Positions 23,040-34,619 of a DNA stretch of 64,000 nt are shown here, in pieces. The position numbers and the translations under genes are program-made. The stretch comes from Adiantum capillus-veneris (taxonomy: Eukaryota; Streptophyta; Polypodiopsida; Polypodiales; Pteridaceae), in assembly GCA_014529385.2 (NCBI GenBank), contig CM043944.1, forward strand, positions 73,151,884-73,215,883, in the 5' to 3' direction. The notes under the pieces are model-generated. The model saw only the letters and a program-made list of their open reading frames with translations. It ran no database searches and had not been told where the DNA came from. Numbering within the stretch: position 1 is the stretch's first letter; each line of letters begins with the position of its first letter.

Positions 23040-23159
23040 TGTTGGGAGAAGAGGGGGAGACCCACCGCTTAAAATATTCAACACAAGCTTCCAAGCAATC
23101 ACCATCAACCTGTCCACCTCTTCTTCCAATTTCCAAGCACGCACACTCACTTAGACTAT

Positions 23160-23206
<47 letters not shown>

Positions 23207-23733
23207 CATAGAATTGACATAGACATGCTTGTAAGAGATGTGTAAGAGATGGAGATTAGATTAGAGAGTACACAGCAAATAACCATAGCTTAAGAGAGTA
23301 GAGAAGAGAATCTGCAAGAGAAAGGCCTAAATCTAGCCCCAAACTCCACGGCACCTCTCTTGTGGAGTTGGTATTTAATATATTATTTTGAGTTTAAGGT
23401 GCCAAAAATTGAGGCCCTTCTTTTTACAACCACTTTACTTTTGCAAATGAGTGAAGCTCATTAGTTCTTGCATGACCCATAAAGGGGAGTTCCCACTACA
23501 ACTATTTACAGAGCCATAGTGGCATATTGAAATGATGTTCTAAGATACTGTGCAAATATAAAATGGCCAAGAGTAATTGCCGTCGCCTCTTCATCAACTC
23601 CCCGTATTCCACTCTACAAAATCATCATCAACTCAATTAGTAAAATAAATAGACAACACATAATTAACCATTACGCCCAGCTATCCCAATTGCAGCTAAC
23701 CACTACAACAGGAGGGTGCCCAGTCTCGTAACA
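23040..23733 (-). repeat. Gypsy C 3' LTR
   Basis: It is 694 bp and contains (AC)20 at 23161-23200. The partner LTR has (AC)12 at the same place. Confidence 0.93.
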
Positions 23734-23799
23734 TCCCTCCCACCAAGGATAGCAACTGTCCTTAGTTGCTCAATAGAGAAATCAACTTGACCGTGAGTG

Positions 23800-25814
23800 A
23801 TGGAAAGTGTGGAGAAGGTCGGGAAAGTTGCGAAAAAACTTTTCAGGCATCCATTTGGCATCCTCTCTAGGGTGGCCCTTGAAAGTCAAAAGGTAACGGT
23901 TATAAACCATCCCAGTGCGTGTAGTGGTGGTCTCATGGTCATCTATTTTATCAGGGATGAGTTGTTCTTCTTGGTCTATAAGTGAAGGTGGGTCTTCATA
24001 AATGTGGTGGGTAGGTAGAGGTCCTCGGAATGGGTGTAAAAGACTAATGTGAAAGGCGTTGTGAATGTGCCAATGTGCAGGTAGTTCTAAACGGAAAGAA
24101 ACATCATTAATGACAGCTGAAATTTTGAAAGGTCCATAAAAACGAGGAGCAAGCTTAACAAAGACATTAGTATCAACGCTTTTGATCCTGCGTTTTTCGA
24201 TGCGAAGTAAAACACGATCATCTTCTTTGAATTGGTGTGCCTTGCGGTGCTTGTTAGCATGCTTGGTGTAAAGTTCTTGTGAGTGTTGAATGGAAAAATC
24301 ACACTTGCATAAATATCATGAAAGTCAGTAGTGAAATCATCAGCGGCAGGCACAACATTAGAAAGACGTGAAGCAGGAGTAGGAAGTGAGTGACCATATA
24401 CAATTTCAAATGGAGACTTACTCGTGGCAGTGTGAGTGGTATTGTTGTAGGCAAATTGCAAAATATGAAGGTAGTCATCCCATTTCTTAGGTTGAGAAGA
24501 AACATAAGCCTTTAACAAGTCAATAATAGTGCGGTTGGTGACTTCGGTTTGACCATTAGATTCAGGATGAAATGCAGAAGTGAAGTCAAGTGTGGTGCCA
24601 AGATTTTCAAACACAGTAGTCCAAAAAGAACTACAAAATTTTGAGTCTCGATCAGAAATAATCACTTTAGGCAAACCATGATGTGGGAAAACAGTCTTAA
24701 GAAACAAAAGTGCAGCTTGATGTGCTGTGAGTGTTTTCTTACACGGAACAAAATACGCTTGTTTAGAGAAACAATCAATAATAGTCCATATCATGTCATG
24801 TTTGTGCATTGTGAGTGGGAAACCAGTAACAAAATCCATTGAAATATGTCTTTCAGGAATGGGGAGAGGGTGTAAAAGTCCCAATTTCTTACCTGTAGTA
24901 GCTACTTTGATTTTTTGACAAATCAAACAAGTTGAAACATATTGTTTAACATCCATTCTCGTAGTAGGCCAATAGAAATCACGACATAAATTTTGAAAAG
25001 TTGCAGTGAATCCTCTGTGTCCAACATAAGGTGGTTTGTGCAATTCTTCAATAATTAATGTACGGAAGGGTTTAGTCACACACAATTTTTGTTTGAAATA
25101 AAGGAAGTTTTCTTGAATAGTATATTCGAGAAATGTGTGTACAGAATTATCAAGCATGTGCAACCATGTCGTTTTGAAGTCATCATCATGTGAATAAGTG
25201 TCAGGCATAGTGTCAAATGAAGTTCCCGTAATGGTTGATAGATGATTAAGTGAGGGTCTTCTACTCAAAGCATTAGCTACAACGTTTTCTTTACCAGGTT
25301 GGTATTGAATGTTGGGCTGAAAACTTTGAATAAAAGCGGCCCACTTAATATGTCTATCGTCTATTAAGGGCTGAGAAAGTAAATATTTGATACTTTGTTG
25401 ATCAGTTTTAATGATCAAGTCAGTACCCATTACAGAGTGTTTCCAAATTTTCAATGCATGTACCACAACAGTCAACTCTTTATCATAAGTACTGAACTTT
25501 GGTTCAGACGGTTTGAATTTACGACTTTCGAAAGCAATTGGATGGTTATCTTGTATAAGGACTGCACCGATACCTTTTCCACTAGCATCAGTGACTACCA
25601 CAAAGAATGGTCTTTCAAAATCAGGCAATTGCAATACAGGTGCATTAGTCAAAGCATGTTTAAGTGCATTAAATGAGCTTTCTTGCAAATCAGTCCATTC
25701 ATAAGGCGTATTTTTCTTCATCAAAAGCGTCAAATAATGTGATTTGTAAGCAAAATTACGAACAAATTTCTTGTAATAGCTACAAAGACCAATAAAAGAT
25801 CGTAGCTCATGCAA
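23800..25814 (-). pseudogene. Gypsy C RNase H, integrase and chromodomain
   Basis: The RT connection and RNase H come first (LRSFIGLCSYYKKFVRNF, VVTDASGKGIGAVLIQD, STYDKELTVVVHAL). The integrase zinc region is HKPPYVGHRGFTATFQNL and CLICQKIK. The core follows with SMDFVTGFPLT (D), KVIISDRDSKF (D) and HPESNGQTEVTNR (E). The frame is lost near 24255. A chromodomain is still readable in another frame near 23810-23920 (YNRYLLTFKGHPREDAKWM). It acts in cDNA integration. The 575-codon open stretch suggests modest decay. Confidence 0.88.
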
Positions 25815-25895
25815 GTTTTTGGGTCTAGGCCATGATTGAATGGCTTCAATTTTCTTTGGATCGACATGTATTCCCTTACCCGATACAATGTGTCC

Positions 25896-26390
25896 CTAAT
25901 ATTCAATTTCAGATTGGAAAAATGAACTCTTTTCAAGATTCAAATACAAGTGATTTTGTGCAAGTAGATCGAATACACGTGTTAAATGTTGTTTATGCTC
26001 TTCTTTAGATTTACTGAATACCAAAATGTGATAAAAAAATACAATCACAAAATTTTGATGGTCAATGAAAATTCTATTTATCATGCGTGTGAATGTAGCT
26101 GGTGCATTTGTCAAACCAAATGGCATGACAAGAAATTCATAGTGTCCAGTTTGTGTTCTGAAAGTAGTTTTGTAGACATCATATTCAAATATTTTGACTT
26201 GGTGATACTCCGATTTAAGGTCAATTTTGCTAAAGATGTTTGCCCCTTTCAGTTTGTCTAATAGATCATCCACTCTAGGAATAGGAAACCTATTCTTAAT
26301 GGTGATCTTGTTTAAAGCCCTGTAGTCGATACACATACGAAAGGTTCCATTTTTCTTCTTGACAAGAAGTACTGGAGCTCCGTATGGTTA
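25896..26390 (-). pseudogene. Gypsy C reverse transcriptase with damaged catalytic box
   Basis: RT fingers and palm are clear: [54 protein letters not shown]. The catalytic box reads VFFYHILVFSKS where the family has F-x-DD-I-x-VFS, so both catalytic aspartates are changed (Y and H). A stop at 25897 and one at 26390 separate it from the neighbouring ORFs. Confidence 0.88.
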
Positions 26391-28229
26391 ACTACTAGGT
26401 CGGATTAGGCCTTGGTCAAGTAAATCAGTGATTTGAGTTTGTATTTTCCTATGTGCGGTAGGATTTACACGATAAGGTGCTCTACAAGGAGGTTCACTAC
26501 TCGGTATGATGTCAATTTTGTGGTCTTCTGGGCGTGATGGTGGAATTCCAGGTGGCAGATCATGCATGAAACAATCTTTAAACTGTGAGAGAAATTCATC
26601 ATGGGTGGAGTTATGTGAAGTTTCTGTTTCTGTGGAAATTTGATTTACCAAGACTAGGTATGTTTTCCCCTGTTTTCGAATTGCTCGTTTGGCTTGAGTG
26701 TGAGAGAGGAGTGGAAATTTTTGATGTGCCAGTGTTGCTTGGATGGAGAAAATTTTATTATTATGAGTGAGAGACATTGTACGTGTTTTATAATTAATCA
26801 ACGGGTCAAATTCATGACGAAATGGCATTCCCAAAATCATATCAAGACCATGCAATGGTGCTACCAAAAATGTACGTGCTTGTGTGAATTCACCAATGCA
26901 AATTTCAACAGTGACTTGAGTTTTACAATTAAAACGCTGATTATTAAAAACAGTTTTGACCTTGTGAGGTGACGAAATTTCAGAGAGTGATAGTTGCTGT
27001 GCCAATCGTGTGGAAATGAAATCATGGCTACTACCATCATCTAGCAGAATGGTGACATTTTCACCCTTAACAGTGTCTTGCACTTTAAACAAAGTGTGAG
27101 GAGATATAGGAGTACCTGAGGATGGGTTGTCATCGTTATCATAATCAGGATCATATCCCTCACCGTAGTTAACTTCCACTTCATTGTCGTCGGGTGTAGC
27201 ATCTTCGATGAGGTTAAGAGTAGCTCCGTTGGGGCGGTTGTTGTTGAAGGGTTTCTGATTTGAATTCCTGTTGATTCCATTTGAATGGCCATTGGATTGA
27301 CCATTGCCCTTAGCATGACCATTTGGGCACTTATCTGCATAGTGACCATACTGAAAGCATTCAAAACACTTCACCTTTTTGTTACCATTAGAATTTGGAG
27401 GAGAACGCTGGTTGGAAGGATGTTGGTTGCCTCGTTGCTGAGTGTTGTTGTTGTTGTTGCTCGTATGAGGTTGAGCAGTTGTAGGAGGATGGTCAAATCT
27501 TCGACTTTTGAAATAAGTACGGCTTTGGTGTTTGCTTCTGTCAAAGTTAGGAGAGAAAGGAGGTCTCTTGTTGCGGTTAGTGTTAGCAGGTTGATCAGTG
27601 TGAGAGGAATGTCCACCTTTTTTCTTTTCTGCGTTGAGAGCCAAATTAATGGCCTTTGACAGAGAATCTGGTTCGAACATATCTACCTCAGCACTAATTT
27701 GTAGTGCCAAGCCTGATATCAATTGAATTAGACAATTCCAAAAACGGTCAGTGTAACCGTGTACATCTTCATTTCTACCCTGTCGAATTAAATCCCATTG
27801 ACGTCGTGCTTTAGCTTTGTACTGTGTGGGTAAAAATTGGGGTAAAAACACTTTTTTAAATGCATTCCAGGTGCGTGGTCTTCTTCCATGTTGTTTGGTG
27901 GTGTTCCACCACAATGCAGCGCTGCTAGTGAGATGATTGGATGCACACTTTACCATTTCACGCTCGGGAAAATCTTCATCATGAAAATAGTCATCTAGCT
28001 GACTAACCCATGCTAGAACCGTGCTAGCATCTTTAGTGCCATCAAAATCTTTGAAAGTGAAGGCTTTTCTGCTAATTTTGTTTTTCTTGGGTGCTGGTGC
28101 AGATTCGGTGCGTGCAGAATGCAATAATTTATCTTCAAGTTCTTGCCTTCGCATGTGTTCATATGTGAGTGACTGCTGCAAATTTTGAAGTTGTTCTGCA
28201 ATCGTGGGTGCTTGAGGAAGGTGTGCCAT
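26391..28229 (-). CDS. Gypsy C gag-protease polyprotein
   Basis: The ORF of 613 codons starts at ATG 28229 (MAHLPQAPTIAEQLQNLQQ). A coiled-coil-prone N-terminus is followed by the retrotransposon gag domain (FKDFDGTKDASTVLAWVSQL, ALWWNTTKQHGRRPRTWNAF). A basic, asparagine-rich linker comes next, then one CCHC knuckle (CFECFQYGHYADKC). The aspartic protease has ILLDDGSSHDFISTRLAQQL, with DDG at the active site, then LDMILGMPF. It ends just before RT at DLLDQGLIRPSS. It would build the particle and process the polyprotein. It is intact apart from the terminal stop that cuts it from RT. Confidence 0.88.
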
Positions 28230-29481
28230 GATTGCGTGATTTTTTTAAATTTTTTTTATAAAAAATAAATACTTAAATGATAATGCTGAAAAAGGCTATT
28301 TGATAATATTCACAGATGCAATATGCGGAATAAAATAAAATAAGTAACAAAAATGTAATGTACTTAGCTGAGAAATAGCGGTGGCGTCCAGTCCGGAATG
28401 GCGATGCGCTAGGAAATTGCCAGAGAGTAGACGGTTCGACGGTGTGTCACCGAGCCAGTTGAATTTTGTAGCGTCCGGTCTCCCGTAGTCCCAAAATTAA
28501 TAGCAGTCAGTTGGTAATGTAAAGTAAGGTTTACCGTAGCTTGAATGAGTAGAACCGGCTTCCGTGAAAGGAAAAGCCAAAGGTCATCGAACTGTTATTT
28601 TGATTGGTACCTGTACGTCGATTGAAGAAGTCGCCCTTTTGGAATTATAACTGTGAGCGTTGAAAGGGCAAAGAGTGGGCGGACGGCCCTCAGCTTTGAG
28701 CTTGATTTAACAAGGCATTGAAGGTCTGCAGTGGGGAAGTGAAAAGCCTTTGAAGGTAAGAAAAAAAAATTTGTAGCTATAATGGGCGGTCCTGGTTATC
28801 TATTGGGTAATCAATTGCATGCATGCCCTTTACTTTAGGGGAAAAAAAAACAAAGTGTGAAAAGCTGCCCTTGGCGCTGCAGACAGCGAGGACGACAGCG
28901 CGCCGAAGAGGATGGAGACCTGCAGGCCGATGTGGTCCTCCATTGAGTATGTGCAGGAGGCAAAATCGCTCCCACAGGCAAGGCGTTCCCGTTGATGCCA
29001 ATTTCGGCCGTTTTCGAGCAGGTTGACAAAGTAGCCTTTCGACTACAAGCGTTGCTTCCCACGCAGTCTCGACAGTTGCTAGAAGCCAATGAAATTTTGT
29101 TCGAAAGTTAGTCTTGCCCGCTTGCCCAACTGCCCTTCTTTCTTTCCTCCCTATGTATGCTTTACGATACCGTGCTCCATAACAACCAGATTGAATTCTT
29201 CCGACCCTTCAAGCTTTTTCTTTCTTCTTGCCGATTAACCGTCGATTCACCCGCAATTGAAAGCTGCTTGCCAATTAGTCCTTGATTCACCGCCAATTAG
29301 CGACCAAGCCAGATTTGTTTCGACAATTTGACCTACTTAGCTTTGAATTTCCACAATTCCTTGAGTCTTTGTATTGCAATTTTGATAAATTGCAATTTTC
29401 GAGATTGTCGATTCGAAAATCTGCTTTCTTCCAATTGAAATGTGTTGCCAATTACTTCGAACCTGTTGGCTCTGATACCAC
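28230..29481 (-). other. Gypsy C 5' untranslated leader
   Basis: This is about 1.25 kb between the gag start and the PBS, with no recognisable gene. It contains a short GC-rich block (28860-29080). Such leaders usually hold dimerisation and packaging signals, but I see none that I can name. Confidence 0.6.
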
Positions 29482-30160
29482 TGTTGGGAGAAGAGGGGGA
29501 GACCCACCGCTTAAAATATTCAACACAAGCTTCCAAGCAATCACCATCAACCTGTCCACCTCTTCTTCCAATTTCCAAGCACACACACTCACTTAGACTA
29601 TGACACACACACACACACACACACACAGAGTAAACATAGAATTGACATAGACATGCTTGTAAGAGATGTGTAAGAGATGGAGACTAGATTAGAGAGTACA
29701 CAGCAAATAACCATAGCTTAAGAGAGTAGAGAAGAGAATCTGCAAGAGAAAGGCCTAAATCTAGTCCCAAACTCCACGGCACCTCTCTTGTGGAGTTGGT
29801 ATTTAATATATTATTTTGAGTTTAAGGTGCCAAAAATTGAGGCCCCTCTTTTTACAACCACTTTACTCTTGCAAATGAGTGAAGCTCATTAGTTCTTGCA
29901 TGACCCATAAGGGGAGTTCCCACTACAACTATTTACAGAGCCATAGTGGCTTATTGAAATGATGTTCTAAGATACTGTGCAAATATAAAATGGCCAAGGG
30001 TAATTGCCGTCGCCTCTTCATCAAGTCCCCGCATTCCACTCTACAAAATCATCATCAACTCAATTAATAAAATAAATAGACAACACATAATTAACCATTA
30101 CGCCCAGCTATCCCAATTGCAGCTAACCACTACAACAGGAGGGTGCCCAGTCTTGTAACA
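29482..30160 (-). repeat. Gypsy C 5' LTR
   Basis: It is 679 bp and carries (AC)12 at 29603-29626. The PBS lies just left of it and the GGCAC duplication just right. Confidence 0.93.
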
Positions 30161-30165
30161 GGCAC

Positions 30166-30549
30166 TTCGGGGACAGGCATTTGTTGCGGGGAAGGTGATC
30201 TAGGAGGCACTGTGTCATTTCTACCTCCACTCCTCGTTGCCCGCTTTGAAGGCCCTCAATCCCCATTCTCGCGCCTACGTTTCTCTTTAACAATGGCCTC
30301 ATTTGCTTGACATTTGGCAATATATGCGTCCACTGACAAAGAGTCCACAGGGTCATTCCAACCTGTTTCAAGCCGAATGCAATCTCCAGCTTCATGTAAA
30401 ACCTCTGTAGTCATTTTACCCTTCATAGCAGACTCTATAGCGCATGGCCATAGCTCTCCAATACCATTAGATTCCTCTTTTCCAACCTTGACTGATCCCT
30501 TTTTCTTAATAGTATCCACCTTCAACCCATAGGCGGCTGCCTCAACCAT
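30166..30549 (-). pseudogene. Gypsy A gag, C-terminal segment
   Basis: It reads MVEAAAYGLKVDTIKKKGSV, then AGDCIRLETGWNDPVDSLS and KCQANEAIVKEKRRREN. It follows the gag ORF at 30563 with a small frame break and runs to the C insertion. No CCHC knuckle is visible. I assign it by position only. Confidence 0.65.
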
Positions 30550-30562
30550 CGAGATGGCATGG

Positions 30563-31396
30563 CTAGTAGTCTTCTCTGGTTTGCGGTCGTTGCCCTGTAG
30601 ATTGACCTAATGGTTGCCCCTTTTCTTCTAGCCTTGTAAGCTTTAACTTGAGCTCTTGCATTCCTTTGACAATATCATCTAGGATGGTTTTGTCACTCTT
30701 TGGAACCACAATCACAGGCTTTATTGGACTCTCGGAAACACTTGGGGATTGAGTAGGGTTGACTATCATCTTGTCTCTTCGTCGTTGTCGCTTAGCTAGC
30801 AGTGAAATGGCGTCTTTGACCTCATTCCAATCAGTCTTCAAACCTTGTTCCGCATCCTTATCCTCAAGTAGTAGCTCTAACTTCTCTTGAATCTCTTTAC
30901 CTGCGGTTTGCAAAAAGAGCTTTGTCTTCTCCGAGTTTAGAGTAGCCTTTTCAGTTCTTGACAGTTGATCATAACGGCGTTCAAATTCCCTTAAGAGTTC
31001 GGTAGGCGAGAGCCTCTCTTTTGGCCGAACTACCCACTCTAAGAAAGTCCTCTTTGTTACCCTTTCGGAGTCCTCCATGAAATACTCTTCCTTCAAGGCT
31101 AATTTGAATGCTTCCCAAGTTGCCCCATGCTCATTTCTAATTCCCCTTACATGCTCTCTGATCTCGGGAACCACAGCAAGTTCAAAACTTTGCACCATCT
31201 TTGCTTCGGGCACTCGATGAAGCTCCATCTCCTTTACATATGCACAAAGATACTTTGTTACATCTTTACCTTTAAATTGGTCCAATTTCTTCACCACAGA
31301 TTGAAGCGCTTTGGTTGAGGAGAGCTCCCGCTCCCTCCTTTCTGCAGCTTGCTGCTGCTGCTGCATAAACACTGCAAAAGCTTGAAACATTTGCAT
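30563..31396 (-). CDS. Gypsy A gag
   Basis: The ORF of 277 codons begins MQMFQAFAVFMQQQQQAAER. The gag core includes LDQFKGKDVTKYLCAYVKEM, IRNEHGATWEAFKLALKEEY and LSPTELLREFERRYDQLSR. The C-terminal part is charged and coiled-coil-prone. It would form the RNA-packaging particle. The start is about 130 bases inside the 5' LTR boundary, the usual place for gag. An upstream start may exist, since sequence between 31397 and 31500 reads in frame for part of the way with one stop. Confidence 0.8.
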   Translation of the reverse strand: MQMFQAFAVFMQQQQQAAERRERELSSTKALQSVVKKLDQFKGKDVTKYLCAYVKEMELHRVPEAKMVQSFELAVVPEIREHVRGIRNEHGATWEAFKLALKEEYFMEDSERVTKRTFLEWVVRPKERLSPTELLREFERRYDQLSRTEKATLNSEKTKLFLQTAGKEIQEKLELLLEDKDAEQGLKTDWNEVKDAISLLAKRQRRRDKMIVNPTQSPSVSESPIKPVIVVPKSDKTILDDIVKGMQELKLKLTRLEEKGQPLGQSTGQRPQTREDY

Positions 31397-31526
31397 TGTG
31401 ACTGGATCAAACGGAACCCCCTATTGCTCTTGCTGCTCCATAGCTTTAAACCTTTCTTTTGAGACCTTCAATGAAGCTTTTGAACCCTCACCCTAGCCTA
31501 CTTCGCGTCGGGTTCACCAAAAAACG

Positions 31527-32550
31527 TGTCAAAAAGTGCGCAGTGCGACTAGGAAAGCGCCGGGCCTCTGACTGTGAGGATTCGTAGCAAAATCAAGCAA
31601 GGCGTAGACGATTTGAAGCCAAAAACACACTAAAAAAGAACAAAACTCGAGCCATGAAAGCTCCACTTTGAAAAAGAACCAATACTAACTCAAAACTCTT
31701 GTGTGTGTGAAGATTAGGTGTATCCTCGCTCCCGATTGCACAGATGCAGTGCCCATTCGACGTGTTAAAAACCCTAAATTTACGCTTCGATTCTTCGTCG
31801 TGACCATTTCATGGAGGCTTGAGTACTTCATTGGAGAAGCCCAAGTAGTTATTTGAGGAGGGGAAACCCTAATTGGAGGCCTCACAGCCTCAACCATGTA
31901 GTGAAAGCAGCACGGGACTGCACTAGCACCCTGTAAAGGAATGGCTGTATCTCCTTGCTCATGTGCCCAAATGAGCTCATTCTTGGCTCTAAAATTTCCC
32001 ACACAACTTGAGCAACAATGGCAGCGCCGTTGATGTGGCATTTTGAGCTATTTTGAGCATTTTTAAGGATATTTTTAACCATTTTTAGCCCAAAAATGTC
32101 ACTTGTTGTTCGTAAAAAGCCAAAACGAGCTGGGAAAAATCCCTAAAATTATGGAAAAATCCCATTGGGCTCAAATTTCACGTTGAACCTCATTTTCCCA
32201 CTAGGTAAGCACTTTAGACACTTCTTTTACGCTAGCACACGAAACCTGCTATTTTTGGCTGAGATTGCCCGCATTGAACTTTCTTGGCAAAACGAGCGTG
32301 CCACCTCGAAACACTTGACATTTGTACATTCCTAAAGCAAATTAGGCATATATTCATGTGAAAAAGCATTCCATGGCGCCACGTGTAGGGCCTCGCCCGC
32401 CCGGCAAGGTATGTACACGATTGCAACCATGACATTCATTTTCGCATATATCACACTATGTACATTGTAGCATTTGGTCCCACACATCATAAACATTAAG
32501 AGTGAGGTAGATATTTTAATTTCACATTATGAACGTGCCATGGCACGACA
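31527..32550 (-). repeat. Gypsy A 5' LTR
   Basis: It is 1024 bp, with TGTCAA and ACGACA ends. It differs from 11024-12047 at about 11 sites counted by eye. A PBS-like sequence GGTGAACCCGACG lies immediately left. Confidence 0.93.
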
Positions 32551-32653
32551 GTGTATATACAATGCTCGGGGGAAAAACCTCCTAAAGAGGGAAAAAATGC
32601 CCCGGCGGTCCTAGTGTGTTCACACACATCGCTACCACATGTATATGGTAACA
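32551..32653 (-). repeat. Copia E 5' LTR, right piece
   Basis: It runs from gtgtatatacaatgctc to ggtaaca, completing the LTR broken at 11023. It is followed by the AACCA duplication (32654-32658) and then gypsy D. Confidence 0.92.
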
Positions 32654-32658
32654 AACCA

Positions 32659-33465
32659 ACGGCTTCCGAGACAAAGGATCTGCCACCAAATTCTTCTGTC
32701 CCTGCACATGGACAATCTGGAAGTGAAATTGTGACAAGATGTTCGCCCACCGCATCTTCTTTTTCGATGGCTGCTTCTGTCACAGGAAATAGCGTAAACT
32801 CCGATGGTCTGTGAAGACAGTAAAATCCGCTCCGAGTAGGTAGTGCCGCCACTGAGTAAGAGCATGGATAACTGCCAAAAGCTCTTTCTCATAAATCTGT
32901 GCTGTCAATTTCGGCCTTGAGAACAATCGGCTCTCGTAAGCAATGACATGGCCTTCTTGCATTAAGACCGCACCCAGACTACGACCACAAGTATCACAAT
33001 ATACTTCAAATGACTTCTGCAAGTCCGGCAAAGTCAAAACTGGTCCCGTAGTCAATTTCTCTTTCAAAGTCTGAAAGGCAGTCACCTCTGTGGATCTTTA
33101 CGAGAAAGGGACTCCTTTTTGTGTCAAGATATGCAAAGGGGAAGCAACCTCTGCAAACTTTCGAATAAACCCCGCCTATAGTATGAACACAATCCCAAGA
33201 AGCTTCTAACTTCATGGACATTCTTCAAATCGGGCCAATCACGGATAGTCTCTATCTTGCCCGGATCCATCTGCACTTGTGCTGCTAACACAATGTGTCC
33301 CAAAAAGTGTATCTGGTAGGAAAAATTCACTTTTCTTTGCATTAATCACTAACTTGTGATCTCGTAATGCCTAAAAGACTTGAAGAAGATGATCTCTATG
33401 TTCTGCCTCATCCTTGGAGAAAACAATGATATCGTCAAAGAAAGTGCCAACAAATAGCCTGTACT
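32659..33465 (-). pseudogene. Gypsy D RT 3' part and RNase H
   Basis: It contains IHFLGHIVLAAQVQMDPGKI, VHEVRSFLGLCSYYRR, YCDTCGRSLGAVLMQEGHVI, YEKELLAVIHALTQWRHYLL and FTDHRSLRYFL. Several frames are used, so there are multiple frameshifts. It stops at the copia E junction and continues at 4014. Confidence 0.87.
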
Positions 33466-33466
33466 C

Positions 33467-34561
33467 TCAAAAAATCCTGTCCATCATCCGGTTAAATGTC
33501 GCAGGAGCATTGGTTAGGCCAAAAGGCATCACCAAAAACTCAAATAACCCAAAAGTTGTCCGAAAGGCTGTCTTGTAGACATCTTCCGGCACAATTCGGA
33601 TTTGATGATATCCACTTTTCAAGTCGATCCTGCTAAAGCACGAGGATTCCTGCAGTTTGTCAAGTATATCTTCGATTCTAGGAATCGGAAATCTGTTCTT
33701 GATGGTGATTTTGTTGAGAGCTCTATAATCGATGCACATTCTCCAAGATCCGTCTTTCTTCAAAACCAACAACATTGGAGAGCAATATGGTGAAGTACTA
33801 GGTTGGACAAGACTCTTTTCCAAGAGGTCTTTCACGCGGTTCATAATCTCTTCGTTCTCGGCTCGGCTCACACGGTAAGATGGCCGGTTCGGTGGTGTGC
33901 TTCCAGGTATCAAATCAATAGTATGATCTTTAGGACGAGCGGGTGGTAACTCGCCTGGCAGGCCTTTTGAGAAGTAATCGGCATGAGAGTGGAGAAAATC
34001 TTGGCGTTCTTTATCAAGTTTCCTATCCTCATCACTCAACTCTTTCAAAAAGATTGAGTAAACAAACAGATTCGATTTCATTAACTTTGAAATGGCCGAA
34101 GCCGATACAATAGGGACAGACTCGCCCTTAATTTTAATATCAAGTACAACCATCTTTGTGGTCAATGTTGCTTTCCTCGCCTGATAGTCGACCACGGCGT
34201 TGTTCTTGTGGTACCAGAGAATTCCCAAGAGGACATCACAACCTTCCAAAGGCATTATGTAAAAGTTCTCATGCCCCAAATACCCCTGACAGTGCAACCG
34301 AAGTTTGCCAATGACAGGTGTAATGGCTACGTCCTTGCCGGGTGCCGCTAGAACTGCCTTCGCAAGTGGTCCCATCCGATCGGGAGTGATCTCGAGCCGC
34401 GCCGCCAATTCCGGTGAAATGAAGTTGGCCTTGGCTTCTCTATCAAAGAAGATCAGGGCTTCTTGGTCTTTCACTTTGCCCCAAGCTCGGCAAAGTTCTG
34501 TACTCTCGTCCAATGTGCTGGGATCAGTACCCACGCAATCTGGAACGAGTCCTGTTTTCAT
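33467..34561 (-). pseudogene. Gypsy D protease and RT 5' part
   Basis: This is a 364-codon open stretch. The protease region has [19 protein letters not shown], where D-R-E stands in place of the D-S/T-G active site, so the protease looks dead. [13 protein letters not shown] follows. RT begins [18 protein letters not shown], then [37 protein letters not shown] and [20 protein letters not shown]. The frame ends just before the catalytic box near 33466. Confidence 0.86.
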
Positions 34562-34619
34562 CTTGCCTTTTCTTCCACGTTCCTCAGCTGCTCTCGAACT
34601 GCTCTCGTCGTCCTTGTCG

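Larger units (their letters stand above)
23040..30160 (-). mobile_element. Gypsy C: chromodomain Ty3/gypsy element inserted in gypsy A
   Basis: The LTRs are 23040-23733 and 29482-30160 (TGTTGGGAGAAG ... GTAACA). The exact duplication GGCAC lies at 23035-23039 and 30161-30165. The PBS of initiator Met type (ctctgatacca) abuts 29482, and the polypurine complement tccctcccacc abuts 23733. On the - strand a long gag-protease ORF is followed by RT, RNase H, integrase and chromodomain. It is a different family from D/B. The LTRs differ at about 13 sites plus the length of an internal (AC)n run. Confidence 0.94.
11024..32550 (-). mobile_element. Gypsy A: non-chromodomain Ty3/gypsy element inserted in the copia E LTR
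   Basis: Two 1024-bp LTRs (11024-12047 and 31527-32550) begin TGTCAA and end GGCACGACA, and differ at about 11 positions by eye. The flanks rejoin the copia LTR. The left flank GCAT and right flank GTGT both fit an original 4-bp GCGT, which is what the intact copia LTR has at this place. A polypurine tract (reverse complement of tccaccccctct) abuts 12047. Next to the 5' LTR is ttttGGTGAACCCGACG, a PBS-like sequence not of the initiator Met type used by the other elements. On the - strand the order is gag, protease, RT, RNase H, integrase. Elements B and C interrupt it. I see no chromodomain. Confidence 0.9.
4020..32653 (-). mobile_element. Copia E: Ty1/copia LTR retrotransposon inserted in gypsy D, itself carrying hAT and gypsy A
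   Basis: The termini are TGTTGGAATTAGG / GGTAACA on the + strand. The 3' LTR is 4020-4246. The 5' LTR is 10897-11023 continued at 32551-32653. The duplication AACCA occurs at 4015-4019 and 32654-32658, and removing E rejoins the D reading frame around 'ccgttggtt'. The PBS lies just left of 10897 (tctgataccaat, initiator Met type), and a polypurine tract (reverse complement of aatccccctt) abuts 4246. Without its inserts (gypsy A and the hAT with its extra TSD copy), E would be about 4.0 kb. It is a deletion derivative: zinc knuckle, protease and the integrase C-terminal hinge are missing. The two LTRs differ at roughly 4 % of sites by eye. Confidence 0.9.
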
